Source of the DNA: Callorhinus ursinus
Lineage: Eukaryota > Chordata > Mammalia > Carnivora > Otariidae
Length of the DNA stretch: 64,000 nt
Direction: 5' to 3'
Assembly (NCBI RefSeq): GCF_003265705.1
Contig: NW_020312867.1
Coordinates: 6,611,730 to 6,675,729 of the forward strand
The notes beneath the pieces were generated by a model, which saw nothing but the letters and a program-made list of their open reading frames with translations, had not been told where the DNA came from and searched no databases. Below, in pieces: positions 20,140 to 33,269 of this stretch. The position numbers and the translations under genes were made by a program. The stretch's first letter is position 1. The number at the start of each line of letters is the position of its first letter.

Positions 20140-23100
20140 CTGACTTTGGACTGCTTCAGTCTCTGCCATCTTCCATGACTGTGTCTGTTCCTGCCTTCCT
20201 CGGCAGTGTCCGCGAGACAGGCAAGAAGACTGGAGCCGTTTTCTCCCAGGTCTGCAATTCTGTTCTTCTCCAAGTACATTATGACCCCCCCCTCCTCTTG
20301 AACTGGAGAGGGGAAGACATGAAAGGCATGCCCGCTTCCATCGCCCCCACTCCCCAACCCCTACCCCAGGCATCGTGAACTGTCGTCATTAGTCTCGGTA
20401 GGAGGGACTCGGGCTCTAAGCTGGTGTGGATAGCAAAGGAGAGGGCGTGAAACCCCGATTCATCTCTCTCCCACTTGTCCCTTTTTCGGGAAGTTACGGA
20501 ATTGTTGGAAGAAGGGTTTTCAGGAAGTTAGGGCTGGGCATATCGTTGAGTCCTAACCCGTGGGTACGTCATTGGCTCCCATACTAACCTTTTGTCTTCT
20601 CCACAGTGTCCCCTCTCTCTCCACCTCTTTTCAGTTACCATGGACTCAGGGCCACTGTGCCTAGGCCTCTCTGCTCTCCATCACAGGAATGCCACCTTAC
20701 GCTTGTGCTCCCCCCTCCCCGCAGTTTGCCCCCAATACTTCGTGGGGTTTCTTGCAACAAATGATTGGTTCTGTTCTGGCTCGTGGGGCTCCCTGCCACA
20801 GACCGCACAGCCCTTGCCCAGCTGAACCCTGTCCCTGCGTCATTCCTCGGTTCTGCATGGGCTTCACTCTTCCCACTCATGGGAGGGAGGCAGCTCAGGG
20901 ACCACCAGTGTGGGGCCCTCATGAGACACCTCCACTCTGATTCAGAAACACACTTCTACCTCTCTACTGTTAACTCCCACAGCTGCAGTCAGTAGTGTCT
21001 GGGCCCCTCTCCGCAGGGCCTCACGCTGGCTTCTCCCCGAGGGTTTCAGGCCAGACTACCAAGGAACTGCCTCAGCCTCCTCCCAGTCCTCCTGTTTCCC
21101 CTTCCTTCTAGAAATCACTTCGCTTTATCATCAGGAGCCGAGCAGGTCCAAGACCCGGGCTTCTGCTTCAGCCCAGGCCAGTACTCTTTGAGGTGAAAGC
21201 CTTAAAATGCAGCTCCCTGGCCCCTGATTGGAAGCAATGTGGAGTGAATAAGCATGTTTTGATTTAGGCAGGGTAGCTTGGCATACATTTAAAAAAACAG
21301 AACAAAACCAGATATAAAAATGTCTGGCAAGGTTAGAATCAGACTAGGTGATTTGCTTCTGAAAACCAGTTTCAATGAGTCCCAGGGACTAATTAAGGTT
21401 TATTTTCAAAAGCGTCCCCCCCTTGGTACGCAGCCACCTCCTGCATGCTGTGCATGTTACTGGGACTCGTATTACAGGACATGGTGCGTTGAGGGTCCAA
21501 GCATGACTCGGTGCTGCCGTTCTCCTTGTCGTCTCTGGTCTTCATCACTAGACCCAGCAGCCCTTCACCTGCTCTCTGCCACCTTCCCTGCACGCCTCGT
21601 TTATAGGGGCAGCTGGGCCCCTGGCCACAGAACAGAAAGTTTCGGGCTTAGAGGAGTCCACTCTTCCCTGCCTGTCCTTTCCTGTCCCTTCCTTGAATTC
21701 TCTCCCCCATTAGTGATGCTGGGAAACTCCTAGAACAGGCAGAGCAACTATTTAAAGCCTTGTAACTGGGGCCTTGCCCCTCCCTCCCCCTCCATCCTGC
21801 CGCCCTCCTCTCCTCTTCCTTCAGTGCCCTCACCACACAAGGAATTTCTCTATCACTGTGAACTTTGCTGGTACAGAGGAACATCTGCCTTCACCTTTTC
21901 TTGGACCATAGCCACCCAGCCGTTTCTTAATCTTCCCTTCCCCAAATTTAAAGGAAAGAAAAAAAAAAAAGCCTTATTGGCCCGGTGGTTTGAAGGATAA
22001 GAATAGCTTTATCCTGCACTCAGTACCAAACCCACTTCAGTACCTTTACTGAGGCCATGAGAGCCTGAGGGGTGTCTGCCCAGGACAGGAGCCATGGCAT
22101 GTGGCAGAGACCAAACGGGGACCAGGAAAAAGGGGTGATGCCCCCTTTCCCAACCACCTCCTCCAACCCCAGCAATGAGCCGCCCTGAACGACAGGGCAG
22201 GCACCTCCCATCCTGCATATAGCTGGTCAAGGCTGAGTGCAGTCCTGGGGGCCAGGGGATGATCTGCCCAGCCGTGTCAGCTCAGAGGATCTGTGCACAT
22301 CCTAAAGAGGGGAGAGGGGGAAAGGAGCACCAATGAGTTTACCCCCCAACCTTTTACAAATGGCATTTAATGGAAATCCGGGAAGCAGGTGTGATTACTT
22401 TTTTGCTCGTAGATATTGTCCTAAGTTGAAATTCTCCCACTGCCCTAAACTACCCCTAGTAGTCTGAATCCCTGCCCCGCCTCTTTCTTTTTGGTAGCTG
22501 TTTTCCCCATTCCCTCTACCTCCCCTCTTATCTAGGAGCTGTTTTTAAGCACGATTTTTTTTTTAACAGTTTATATTGTACAGGATCAATATTTTGCTTT
22601 TTAACAAGGATATTTATGTAATAAGAAACTTTGCCTTAGGCAGGTGTTGGCCAGAAAAGTCCAGATTCCTCTGGGACCCCACCCTGGCCTCTCCTGGAGC
22701 TCTGAACCTGCTGTGGAAGGAATTGGCTATGACCTTCACCACTGGAGTAGGGTCTGCAGCAAGGGAAGGGGTGTTCCGGTTCTAACAGGAGAAGGATTCA
22801 CCATGATGAGGTAGTGCCTCTGTGGAGGGGTTTGGAAGAAGTATCCCAGCCCAGTTTCTTCAGATGCATGCTCACTTCCGTAGCTGCCCCCTCCACCTCT
22901 GACTACTTGGCACCAGAACTCCTGAAACACCACTTCTCATTCGCCTCCCTCCCTCCCAGTGATCAAGGCTTTGGGGCCACTCTTTCGTAATGCCAGATTA
23001 TTTAAAGAGAGAAAAATACAAGACAAAAGCCTTCTAGCACTTTGTAAACACAGTGAATAACCTCTTGGAGTATTTTTGGCTTTATATAAAACAAGGTTTT

Positions 23101-23217
23101 TAATTGTAAAGTATAAGTGCCATTAGAAAATGCACAGGGCGTATCTTTGTTAAAGTAGATTTTTCAATGTTTTACAGAATTACATTTTCAAAAAAAGTTT
23201 TTATAATGAAGTTGTTT

Positions 23218-23223
23218 ATTAAA
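23218..23223 (+). terminator. PLAGL2: likely distal PLAGL2 polyadenylation signal
   Basis: ATTAAA in an AT-rich terminus with a GT-rich element immediately downstream. The resulting UTR length is consistent with the long mRNA known for PLAGL2. Confidence 0.6.
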
Positions 23224-23240
23224 AACTTCTGAATGATGTG

Positions 23241-25089
23241 TTTGGAAGTTGTGAACCTGTCTGATTGGGAAAGGGTTGAAGAGAGCCTGGGGAACCAGAA
23301 ACTCCAGACATCTCTAGCCTCCAAGGAGATGGTGAGGGTAGGGTACACAGTAACAACCCTTCACATGAGCACCTACAGACTTTGTACTTTAAAATTAAAG
23401 ATCTTAATGGGATGTCTTTGAGGTAAGCGGCATCATATTATCACTTACAAGGGTCAGAAAAATCAAATTGGCTTAATGAAATTTCACATAACTAAAAATG
23501 CCAGATGTAGCAGAGTTTTTAGAATTGGTTCAGTCACTCAAACATGGTTGGCCTTAGCATTCCTGTGTCTCTTGGCTCTATCTTCTGTAGCTGTGACTTA
23601 TCCTCAGGCCCTACAAAGTGGCTCGTCCCTTTGTGTAGAAGTTCCATCCCTGTCATCCTCACACAGTGCTGACCAAGGAGAGAAAGGGGAGCTTGTATTC
23701 ACAAAGCCCCATGAGGCATCTCCTGTCTCACTGGCCTTGATAGGGCTCTGTGCCCTCCCCCAAACCAGCCAGCGATGACAAGGCTGAGTGAGACAGAAGG
23801 GGTGGTTTCTCAAAGGAAACTGGGGCTACAGTTAGGGTGGGGAACGAATGCTGGTTGTCCAAGAAAAGACATGGCATCCATTGCCCAGGGAGCACAGCTG
23901 GGAAGTGACAGCTAGGACCTGACCTTGCTCACACTTGGGCCTACCCACTGGGTTCAAACAAACTGTTGGGAGACTGACATAGCTTCTGACTTTGCTGCTT
24001 GGCCAGTCTCTAACAAAGGTAGTCATCACCATCCTGGGTCCTGTAGCTCTTCCTGAGATCCTCCCGTCCAGGACTAAGATTGAGTTTGCTTTTCTGTGGT
24101 CTAGAGCCAGTGTCCCTAGCCACGCAGTGTAAGTCACTCCTGAGTCCAGTCCAGGAGTCCGTGGGACATTAACAAGTGTTAATGTGTGTAACAGGTGTTT
24201 TGTGTACAAAGGCAGTGGGCTGGCCCTTCATCTCTTTGGCCTTCCATCTACTTCATAAACATTCAGTGTTGACCCCAGTGCGTTCAGATCCCTGGCCGGG
24301 GCCCCAAGGGAACCCACCTCACAGTGGGTCCAAGAGCTCAGAGCCATCTTGTTCATTGGGCAGGAGCAGGCGGAAGGCTCTCTGGAGGAGGTGGCTGGGA
24401 CTTCCAGGCAGAGGGGACATTAGGTGTGCTGACCTCCATAGGCCACAAGGTTGGGAGCCAAGACCACAGGAGCACAGATGCATTTGCAGGGCTGCATGGC
24501 TGGTTCATCCAGGCTCATCCTATCCAAGCACATTCCCTGTAATTCAGACTGGAGTTCACATTGGTGAAATGTCTGGTATAGAGCAAAGGTAGCCTGGGTC
24601 TAGGACAAGGGGGAAGGGTCCACCTTTCTGTCTACAAGCCCAGGAGGATACAGTTCCTACATACCAGTGGCAGTTTGCTCCAGGTTCACAGCGTTTGAGA
24701 CATTCCCTTGCCCAAGATCCTTATACTCCAAGTTTGTTTCTTCCTTTCTCCGAATAAATACTTCCAGCACCTCCCTGTGCCAATCAATTACCATCATCTG
24801 CGGCTCCCAGTTTTGAGTCTGGTTAGCCTGTTTTGCATATGCTTGAGTAGTTTATCCTGTGCAAAACTACTAGTTTCCTACAGCTGCCCCCAAACCGGAG
24901 TTGAGTGCAGGCGCCGGGCGGCCCCCACTGCCCACTGCAGATGGGGGGAAGAGTAATCGCTTGGTGTAGTGGCTGTGATGGAAAGTTGTTGGAAAGTTCT
25001 ATCTGTCCGTGACCGGAGTTATGCCTGATCCTTGGTGCCCGCTCCGAGCTGCTGCTTGCTTGGTACACCCATGCACTTCACCCAACTTT
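23241..25089. other. intergenic region between PLAGL2 and the TSPYL pseudogene
   Basis: Unique-looking sequence without a recognisable gene or a CAN-SINE. The open frames here (for example 23476-23778 and 24176-24592) lack any family resemblance that I can see. Confidence 0.5.
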
Positions 25090-26393
<1,304 letters not shown>

Positions 26394-27420
26394 GTCCCTC
26401 GCTAGGACCTGGCCCCTACATAAGACTCCCTTCTACCTGTGCTTAGGCCAATGACATAACCCTGCCGTCTGCTTGCACTTTCATGCACCCTGGCCCCTCT
26501 GAAGATTCATTCAGTGGACTCTGATCCAGGATTGTGGCCTCCATGGCCAAACTCTTCTGTTTCCATGTGGCCTTCATGCATCACATGCCACAGTGTCTGC
26601 CCAAGCACCCAGTACTATGGATGGGTACTGCCATCATCTTCGTGGTCGGGGCCTACCTCTGATCATGGCCTTCCTTCCCACCCTTTTTTTTTTTTTTTTG
26701 AAGTAAGCTCTATGCCTATCGTGGGGCTTGAACTCATGATTCTGAGATCAAGAGTCTCAAACTCTACTGACTGAGCTAGCCAGGCACCCCCTTCCCACCT
26801 GGGCACCTGCAAGTCATTGCTAGAAGGACCAGTGCCTCTTTGAGGCCTACTACTTCAAGGCCACAACATGTTGGGCTTCATATTTATGAGTCCGGAATAT
26901 TGGTTGTGGCAAACTGAGTCTCATCACCCAAGAAGAAGTAGATGCATTTGGTGCTGTCAGCCGGCCTTGGACACTCCAACCTCCGGACTGCAGGACCACA
27001 GGCCCAGCTACCCCAGGCTCCTGGCTCTTGGGCAGCTGGTAGAATGGTCACACAGCCAGTAGACAACTACTGGGCGTGGCTGAGGTCAAGGGCCTCTAGC
27101 AGTGGGCCAGGCATTCTTTATAATCACACTGCTCTTCCTACCCCCGTGTTCGTACTTCCTCATAGCCTGCTATCTGCTTCTCAAGATCTGTGGTATGGTG
27201 CCAGTCCCCCTTTCTGAGTTCTGCCGGGGCTGCCACCAACATTGTTGCCTGCTCCCAGGTCTGTAAGGACCTCAACAACCACCTGCCAAGGCACAAGAAA
27301 GCCCCCAACTCCCTAGGAACTCTGGCATGCTGGCATATCTGGGCATGTGCTTCAGGCGGGGGCCATGATGGGGGGGCCCTCCCGGAAGCCTACCTTCTAA
27401 GCCCCAGTCACTGAGCTCAC
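26394..27420. other. region after the pseudogene with faint coding-like text
   Basis: No recognised gene. Short conceptual stretches on the plus strand look membrane-protein-like (for example VLWMGTAIIFVVGAYL near 26600-26660 and SYFLIACYLLLKICGMV near 27145-27200). They lie in different frames, separated by stops and a SINE, so a decayed retrocopy is possible. I could not name a parent gene. Confidence 0.3.
26683..26790 (-). mobile_element. CAN-SINE-related short tRNA-derived element
   Basis: Minus-strand tRNA-like head ('gactgagctagccaggcacc') with 'ggcttgaactcatgattctg' and a T tract. It lacks the CT-rich body of the long form. Confidence 0.8.
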
Positions 27421-28724
27421 ATGGAATCTAGCCCCCCACCGCCACCCCCAGTCTCTGCCTGTTTTTAGGCTGCCAGGCTGCAGGTACAGGAGGGGTGTTT
27501 CTAGTCATGGGGCCTGCCCAGATCGCACATCTTTCTTTTCATTTTCTTTAAAATGACAGCTCAGAAACAAATAATTGAAGAAGCAAAGTTTTAAAACAGC
27601 TAAGGAGGCCGTCTTTCTTACTGAATTTGCCCCTCTGACCGGCTCTAGAGAAGGAGGGTCCTGCGGTAGACTGCAGCCCTGGGTCTATGCAGCCTCTTTC
27701 CCGTGCCCCGCCCCCTTTAGCAAGCACCGCCCCCCTCGGGCGGGGCTAGTTCTTTGTTTTGTTCTGTGCTGTTCTTTTAGACCAGCTCCTTTCTTCTCCT
27801 CCCACCAGGTCCAACCCCCACTGTGGGATTGTGTAGGTGGAAGAGTTTAGCTGCCTCCCGAAGTCCTCCTTCCAGTGGAAGGCCTTGTCTTTTGCGTCCC
27901 AGGACCTGGGGAAGCCTTGACACAAAACATGGTGGCAGATGCTCTCCGCAGGGGAATGCAATGGAAGCAGAGGCAGCTGGGAAGGTTCGGGTGGCTGAGA
28001 GACCATGGGGTGCAGGGAGCAGAGTTCCCTGGTTCTTCTAAACTTTTCTGATTCACCAAAATGTTTTTTAAATGAGAATTATTAACCGACCACTGAAAAC
28101 TTGAGAGGTTCTCTTGGTCTAGGTGTGACCTGTGAATGTGGAAAGTGAATGCTATTTTTCATTTCACTGTTTTTAAGTAAGACCCTATGCATCTCCTTCC
28201 CCGTTTCTGCCCAGGGGAGACATTGAGCTGTCCAGGACTGTTTATTGCTTTTAGTTGAGAACATTTACAAGAATGCCCATGTAATTTATCCTTGCCGTGC
28301 CATTTGGAGACTTAGGTGGCTATTTGTGGTGGTGATCAAGTTGTTGTGGCCTGTTAATACAGCCCAGTACTCAGAAGTAGTATGAATAAGGTGGTTCTGT
28401 AGGACTTAAAACTGGGAACTGTTACCATGTTCTGTTAACATGTTTCTTTCCAGAAAGAAATCTGTCAGGTCCTGATGACTCTGTGCCCTGGCCGCCATGA
28501 TGTAATGGGCATTGCTGTAACTGGTGTCTCTGCTTCTAAACAGAGAAATGTTCGTGGGATGGCTTTGTCCAATCAGAAGAGGATTCATGGCACTTTTGTC
28601 TTCTATCTGCATGGTTAAAAAATAAAAACCTTTCAGTCTGGGGTAAAAATAACTCGGATCATGTTACTCCCCCCTCCAGAATCCTCCATTGGCAGAAAAA
28701 AAAAAAAAGTCCTAATTCCTTAAC

Positions 28725-29040
28725 AGGGCTGACAAAGCCCAGCTCTGTCTGGCTCCTACCGACATCTCCCATTGATCTCTTCACACACCCCTGCACTCGC
28801 CTCTCTGCTGCTCCTTATGGAGCACATTCCGGCCTCAGGGGTTTTGCACTTGTCTCTCTTTCTCCGGAATTTTCTTCCTACAGATATTCTCCTCTCTGGC
28901 TCCCTCCATTCTTTCAGGCCTCAGTCAAACGCTACTTATCCGGAGGCCGTCCCTGCCTTGCCTGTCTGAAGTCATTCTCTACCTCCTTCCATTCCTTCTT
29001 CCCACCCCTTAGTGATTTTCTCCACATCACTGTAACTCTC
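28725..29040 (+). repeat. LINE2 relic
   Basis: The order 'gacaaagcccagctctgtct', 'ggttttgcacttgtctctct', 'ttctttcaggcctcagtcaa', 'ggaggccgtccctgccttgc' matches the L2 3' region. Confidence 0.7.
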
Positions 29041-30489
29041 TGAAATGGTCTTGTTTTCCTCTCTTCTTCCTCCTCTGATGGGGCAGGAGATCAGCGACAC
29101 TGACGGGTCGCCATGTGATGTGTTGTGCAGCTGGAGCATATCTGGGAGTGAAAGGGCCACTACCAACAACGACGCCAGGACGAGAAGCCTGACTGGTACA
29201 GGACCATCACCCCAAAGAGACAAGAGAGACAGGAGCCTCCCCTGACACTGGACACTGGAGCTGAGCCCTCACTGCCCAGCTGAAAATCTTTGGGCAGGAA
29301 CTATGCTTTGTTCTTTGCTTGGCCAGGGCCCGGGACAATACTCTGACACATCTGGATAAAGTCCAGTTTGGCATACAGCTTACCCCAAATGTGTGTGATG
29401 GGGGATCGGAGGGTGGAGACTCCCCTGACGTTGGGACACAGGAGCTGAGCCTTAAGACAAAGGTAGCAGTTTAGGTAAAGTGGGGCTGGATAGGGAATTC
29501 CTGAGGGAGCCAATGGCATGACCAAAGGCACGGGGATAGGAGATGCCTGATGTGTTCAGGTACCACAGCAGGTACCTTGGGTGTGGCTGCTTGGAAGAGA
29601 CAACGCTGGATGGGTAGGGTAAGGCCATTTTCTGGAAATTCAAACTCTGAATGCAAAGCCAAGGCGTTAGCCCATGGATGGTGGGAAGGGATATCAGAGG
29701 TGGTTCAGAGGAGGAGAGCTCACAGGGCAGCTGGAGGCAAGGGGAGGGGAGTGTCTGCAACTCCAGCTCTCTAGTATCTTCAGTTTGACCCCAGGCTGCA
29801 GCTCTTCCAGGAAGCCCTCCACGATTGCCCTTGCCTGCAACAATCTCTGCCACCTCCCAAGTACAGCCTCGAACCCAAATTTTGGATACTACTGCCTGGC
29901 TGGGCTACCTCCTCTGGGTTTCTCTTTTGTGTCAGACACCTGTTTGTGATGCTCCCAAGGGTATCAGAGTGAGCCTCTAAGCATTCTGGTGATCCTGGAA
30001 ACTGGTGCCCCAAGTCATTTGCCTGCCCTGCACCTGGTGGTTGGCAGGTGCACTTTGGCTCTTGCAGGCCAAATTTGGGCCCAGTCACATCCTGCACATC
30101 CTTAGGCCCTAGACAATGGTGCTTACCAAAATGGGCATTTACCTGATCTTTCTGCTGCATGGCCAGTGGCACGCTTCTTTCACTCTGTGACTGATCTCAG
30201 CAAGGGGCCATGCCAACCATGTGTCCCAGCCACCCATCTGGGGCAGGAGTCTTGTCCTCAGAACCCACTTCTGCTTGCTCCCTCATTCATATCCTGAGTC
30301 ACTCATTTGTTTATCCACATATTTTAGCAACCACTCCATAATGGGCACTGGGGGTACAAGAGGACTATTCTGATCTCTGCCCTCAGTGACCTCAAGAGCC
30401 CAATGGTGAGGCCAAAAGCAGTGATACTAACCACTGACATTTAGTCACCACCTACTGTGTGCCAGGGGCTTACATGGACAGAGCAGCCA

Positions 30490-30860
30490 GAGTGGCTCTC
30501 TAGACCGGAGTCAGGCCATGTCCTTCCTCTGCTCCAAACCCTCCAAAGGCTCCAATCACATGCAAGAGGAAAAACCAACGTGCTCCTCACGACCTGCAAA
30601 AGCCTCATGATCTGAACTCTTGTCACCTCTCTAACTTCATCTCTTCTGGCTCACCTCCTCCAGATCACTTTTCTGCGACACCACCTCCTGCTAGTCTTCA
30701 AACCTGGCTCAGAAACTTGCTTGCCCTGCCCTGTTCCTGGAACTTTCTTTTCCAGATACAAGTGTGCAAGACTGGCTCTTCTATTCCTTAAGGTTTCTCA
30801 GCTCCTCTGTTACAATTTCACCTCTTCGGGAAGCCCTCCCTGATGACCCCTTCTCAAAAC
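30490..30860 (+). repeat. LINE2 relic
   Basis: Contains 'cacatgcaagaggaaaaacc', 'gaagccctccctgatgaccc' and similar L2 3' phrases. It is directly abutted by a CAN-SINE. Confidence 0.65.
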
Positions 30861-30868
30861 TGCCCTGT

Positions 30869-31066
30869 TGGGATGCCTGGGGTAACTCAGTCGGTTAAGT
30901 GCCTGGCTCGTGATTTCAGCTCAGGGTCGTGACCTCAGGATCATGAGATAGAGCCCCGCGACAGGCTTCGCACTCAGAATGGGGACACTGCTGGAGAGCC
31001 TCTCTCTCTCCTTCTCCCTCTGCCCCTCCCCTCATGTTTGCTCTTTCTCTTTCTAAAATAAATAAA
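30869..31066 (+). mobile_element. CAN-SINE (diverged)
   Basis: Begins 'gggatgcctggggtaactca' and ends in 'aaataaataaat'. Flanked by tgccctgt on both sides. Confidence 0.88.
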
Positions 31067-31076
31067 TTGCCCTGTC

Positions 31077-32595
31077 GCTCTCCCTCCCTTTCTGTGGTTT
31101 GAATTTTGTTAGAGCACTCACAACCACCTGACATTACATTCATTTATTCCCTTACATACCTGCTTTTTTCCCTCCCCTTGTGGGGACTTTTATTCACTGC
31201 TGAATACCCCTCACCTAGATAGCCCCTGGCACATGTGGGGTTCAGAAATTCTTTGTGGAATCAGTGAGTACTTTACACACTCAAGGTTTAGGAGGGTCTT
31301 CCAGGTGGGCAAGGGGAAGATTATCTCTAGGAATAGGAATGTGTGCGGCCAGTGTAGGCTTTTTCCAGGGAGTGTCTGTGCCCATTCCTGGTCCCTCCTC
31401 CAGAGAGATGACTGCCTACCTTAAACCTGCTCTAAGAGGAGAGGAAGGAGCGAGGAGGGGTTTCCTGTTCTGGGGTGGAGAGCAACACGAGCCTGTGACC
31501 CCAGGGCTTTGCTCACCTCTGCTCTCAGGAGTCCGCCCTGTTCTGTTGGCCTGGGGAGGAACTTTGGACAATTCTTACAATCAGAAAAATCTGTCCCGAA
31601 ACTATAGTAATTAGTTGTTACCTGTAACTGCCCTGATTACAGTTTGGGGGACTTTGATTTTTTTCCTCCAAGGACATGATTTCAGCACAGAAATTCAAGG
31701 AAGTCTCTGGTATCTGTTTGCCCTTGCTCAGCAGAACTGAACATTGACTTGGGCCGGTGAACTTTGATGCCCCCACCCCATCGGCCACCCCATCAATGCT
31801 GACTCAGGATCTCAAGGGCACGGGGCTGTGGTGGAGCAGGCACCAACTGGAAGGCTGGTAGGCCTGCGTGTTCTTGATTCCCCACTGTGTGGCCTTGGGC
31901 ATGGCTTTCTGCACTTCTCAGCCTGTTTCTTGTCTAAAGGAGAACTTGGAATTCCTTATCAGAGGGAGAAATTCCCTGCAAGGTGCCCTACCTCCATTTA
32001 CACCTTCAGCCTGCCAGGTGGCTGGCTCAGCAACAATGCTTCTGGTTGCATCTAAAAGAAACTCTAACTTTAATTGACTTAAACTCTCTTTTTTTCCTTA
32101 CGTGAACATCCAGAGGTGAGGTGGGCTTTGGGGCTGTTTGATTCAGCAGCTTTAAGGACTTAGACCTTCCTCTCTGATCTGCTGTCCTTCCTGTTGGTTC
32201 CATCCTCAGCTTGGTGCCAAGATGGTGGCACTAGCTCCAAGAGTCACTTTAGGAAGTGCCAACTCAAAAGAAGGCTGATTGTGTCTTCCCATGGCTCCCT
32301 TAAAATGGAAAAAACCTTTCACAGAAACTACTCTAAACTTTCTAGATCCTGTATCTAATTGGCCAGAACTGGGTAACATGTCCATTCTTGAATGAGTTAT
32401 TGGCAAGGGGGAGCACAAAGCCATGACTTGCTTGGAACAAGCATCAGGGGTGAAATGGATATCTGCCCACAATGTCCAGTAACTTAACTGTCACAGAACA
32501 AAGCTCAAGAGTATGTGTAGGATTACAAAAATATCCAGCACCTAACAAGGTAAAAAAATCACAGTCTCTGGCATCCAATCAAAGATTAGCAGGCC
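31077..32595. other. intergenic, nothing recognised
   Basis: Mixed-composition sequence without a convincing coding region. Short open frames occur on both strands without family resemblance. Confidence 0.45.
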
Positions 32596-32799
32596 GGGGC
32601 GCCTGGATGGCTCAGTTGTTAAGCGTCTGCCTTCGGCTCAGGTCATGGTTCCAGGGTCCTGGGATCGAGCCCCGCATTGGGCTCTCTGTTCGGCAGGAAG
32701 CCTGCTTCTTCCTCTCCCACTCCCCCTGCTTGTGTTCCCTCTCTCGCTGTGTCTCTCTCTGTCAAACAAATAAATAAAAATCTTTAAAAAAAAAAAAAA
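32596..32799 (+). mobile_element. CAN-SINE, young-looking
   Basis: Full-length copy with a long poly-A tail and a perfect 15-bp target-site duplication, aaagattagcaggcc (32581-32595 and 32800-32814). Confidence 0.95.
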
Positions 32800-32950
32800 A
32801 AAGATTAGCAGGCCTATGAAGTGGCAGGCAACATGATCCATATTGAGGAAAACAAGCAATCAAAACCAATCCACAACAGAAACAGATGTCAAAATGAGCA
32901 GATTAAGGATTAAGTTATAGCTGTATTTCATACATTTAAAAAGTTAAATA

Positions 32951-33165
32951 GGGGCGCCTGGGTGGCTCAGTTGGTTAAGCGTCTGCCTTCGGCTCAGGTC
33001 ATGATCCCAGGGTCCTGGGATCGAGCCCCACATTGGGCTCCCTGCTCAGCAGGGAGCCTGCTTCTCCCTCTCCTGCTCACCCTGCTTGTGTTCCCTCTCT
33101 TGCTGTCCCTCTCTCTTTGTCAAATAAATAAATAAAATCTTAAAAAATAAAATAAAATAAAATAA
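32951..33165 (+). mobile_element. CAN-SINE, young-looking
   Basis: Full-length copy beginning ggggcgcctgggtggctcag. Flanked by aaaaagttaaata on both sides (from about 32938 and 33165). The tail is an (AAAAT) repeat. Confidence 0.95.
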
Positions 33166-33185
33166 AAAAGTTAAATATACTCTCA

Positions 33186-33268
33186 CACACACAAATGACC
33201 CTGAGATCAAGACCTGAGCTGAGATCAAGAGTTGGACGCTTAACCAACTGAGCTGCCCAGGGGCCCCT
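33186..33268 (-). mobile_element. truncated CAN-SINE head
   Basis: Minus-strand tRNA-like head only ('gaccctgagatcaagacctg' to 'gagctgcccaggggcccc'). Confidence 0.8.
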
Positions 33269-33269
33269 A

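Larger units (their letters stand above)
19326..23240 (+). other. PLAGL2: PLAGL2 3' UTR
   Basis: About 3.9 kb from the stop codon to a likely cleavage site just after ATTAAA at 23218-23223, which is followed by a GT-rich stretch ('gaatgatgtgtttggaagtt'). A possible earlier signal AATAAA lies at 20134-20139. No repeat was recognised inside, unlike the flanking introns, which fits a constrained long UTR. Confidence 0.75.
27421..30868. other. gene-poor intergenic block
   Basis: Contains a GC-box cluster (about 27706-27748), a possible terminal exon with polyadenylation signal (28454-28640), an L2 relic (about 28725-29040) and otherwise unassigned sequence to 30868, including L2-like text at about 30490-30860. 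No supported protein gene. Confidence 0.5.

Noticed and set aside
28460..28560. Box C/D snoRNA-like text (tgatgac ... ) near 28470
   Set aside because: No convincing box D and terminal stem; a single C-box-like motif is expected by chance.
28972..29223. Minus-strand 83-residue frame with a signal-peptide-like start
   Set aside because: No family match, partly in L2 repeat sequence, no promoter or splice context.
32596..32670. tRNA-gene-like segments in the heads of the many SINEs
   Set aside because: These are tRNA-Lys-derived SINE heads followed by CT-rich bodies and A tails. They are not functional tRNA genes.
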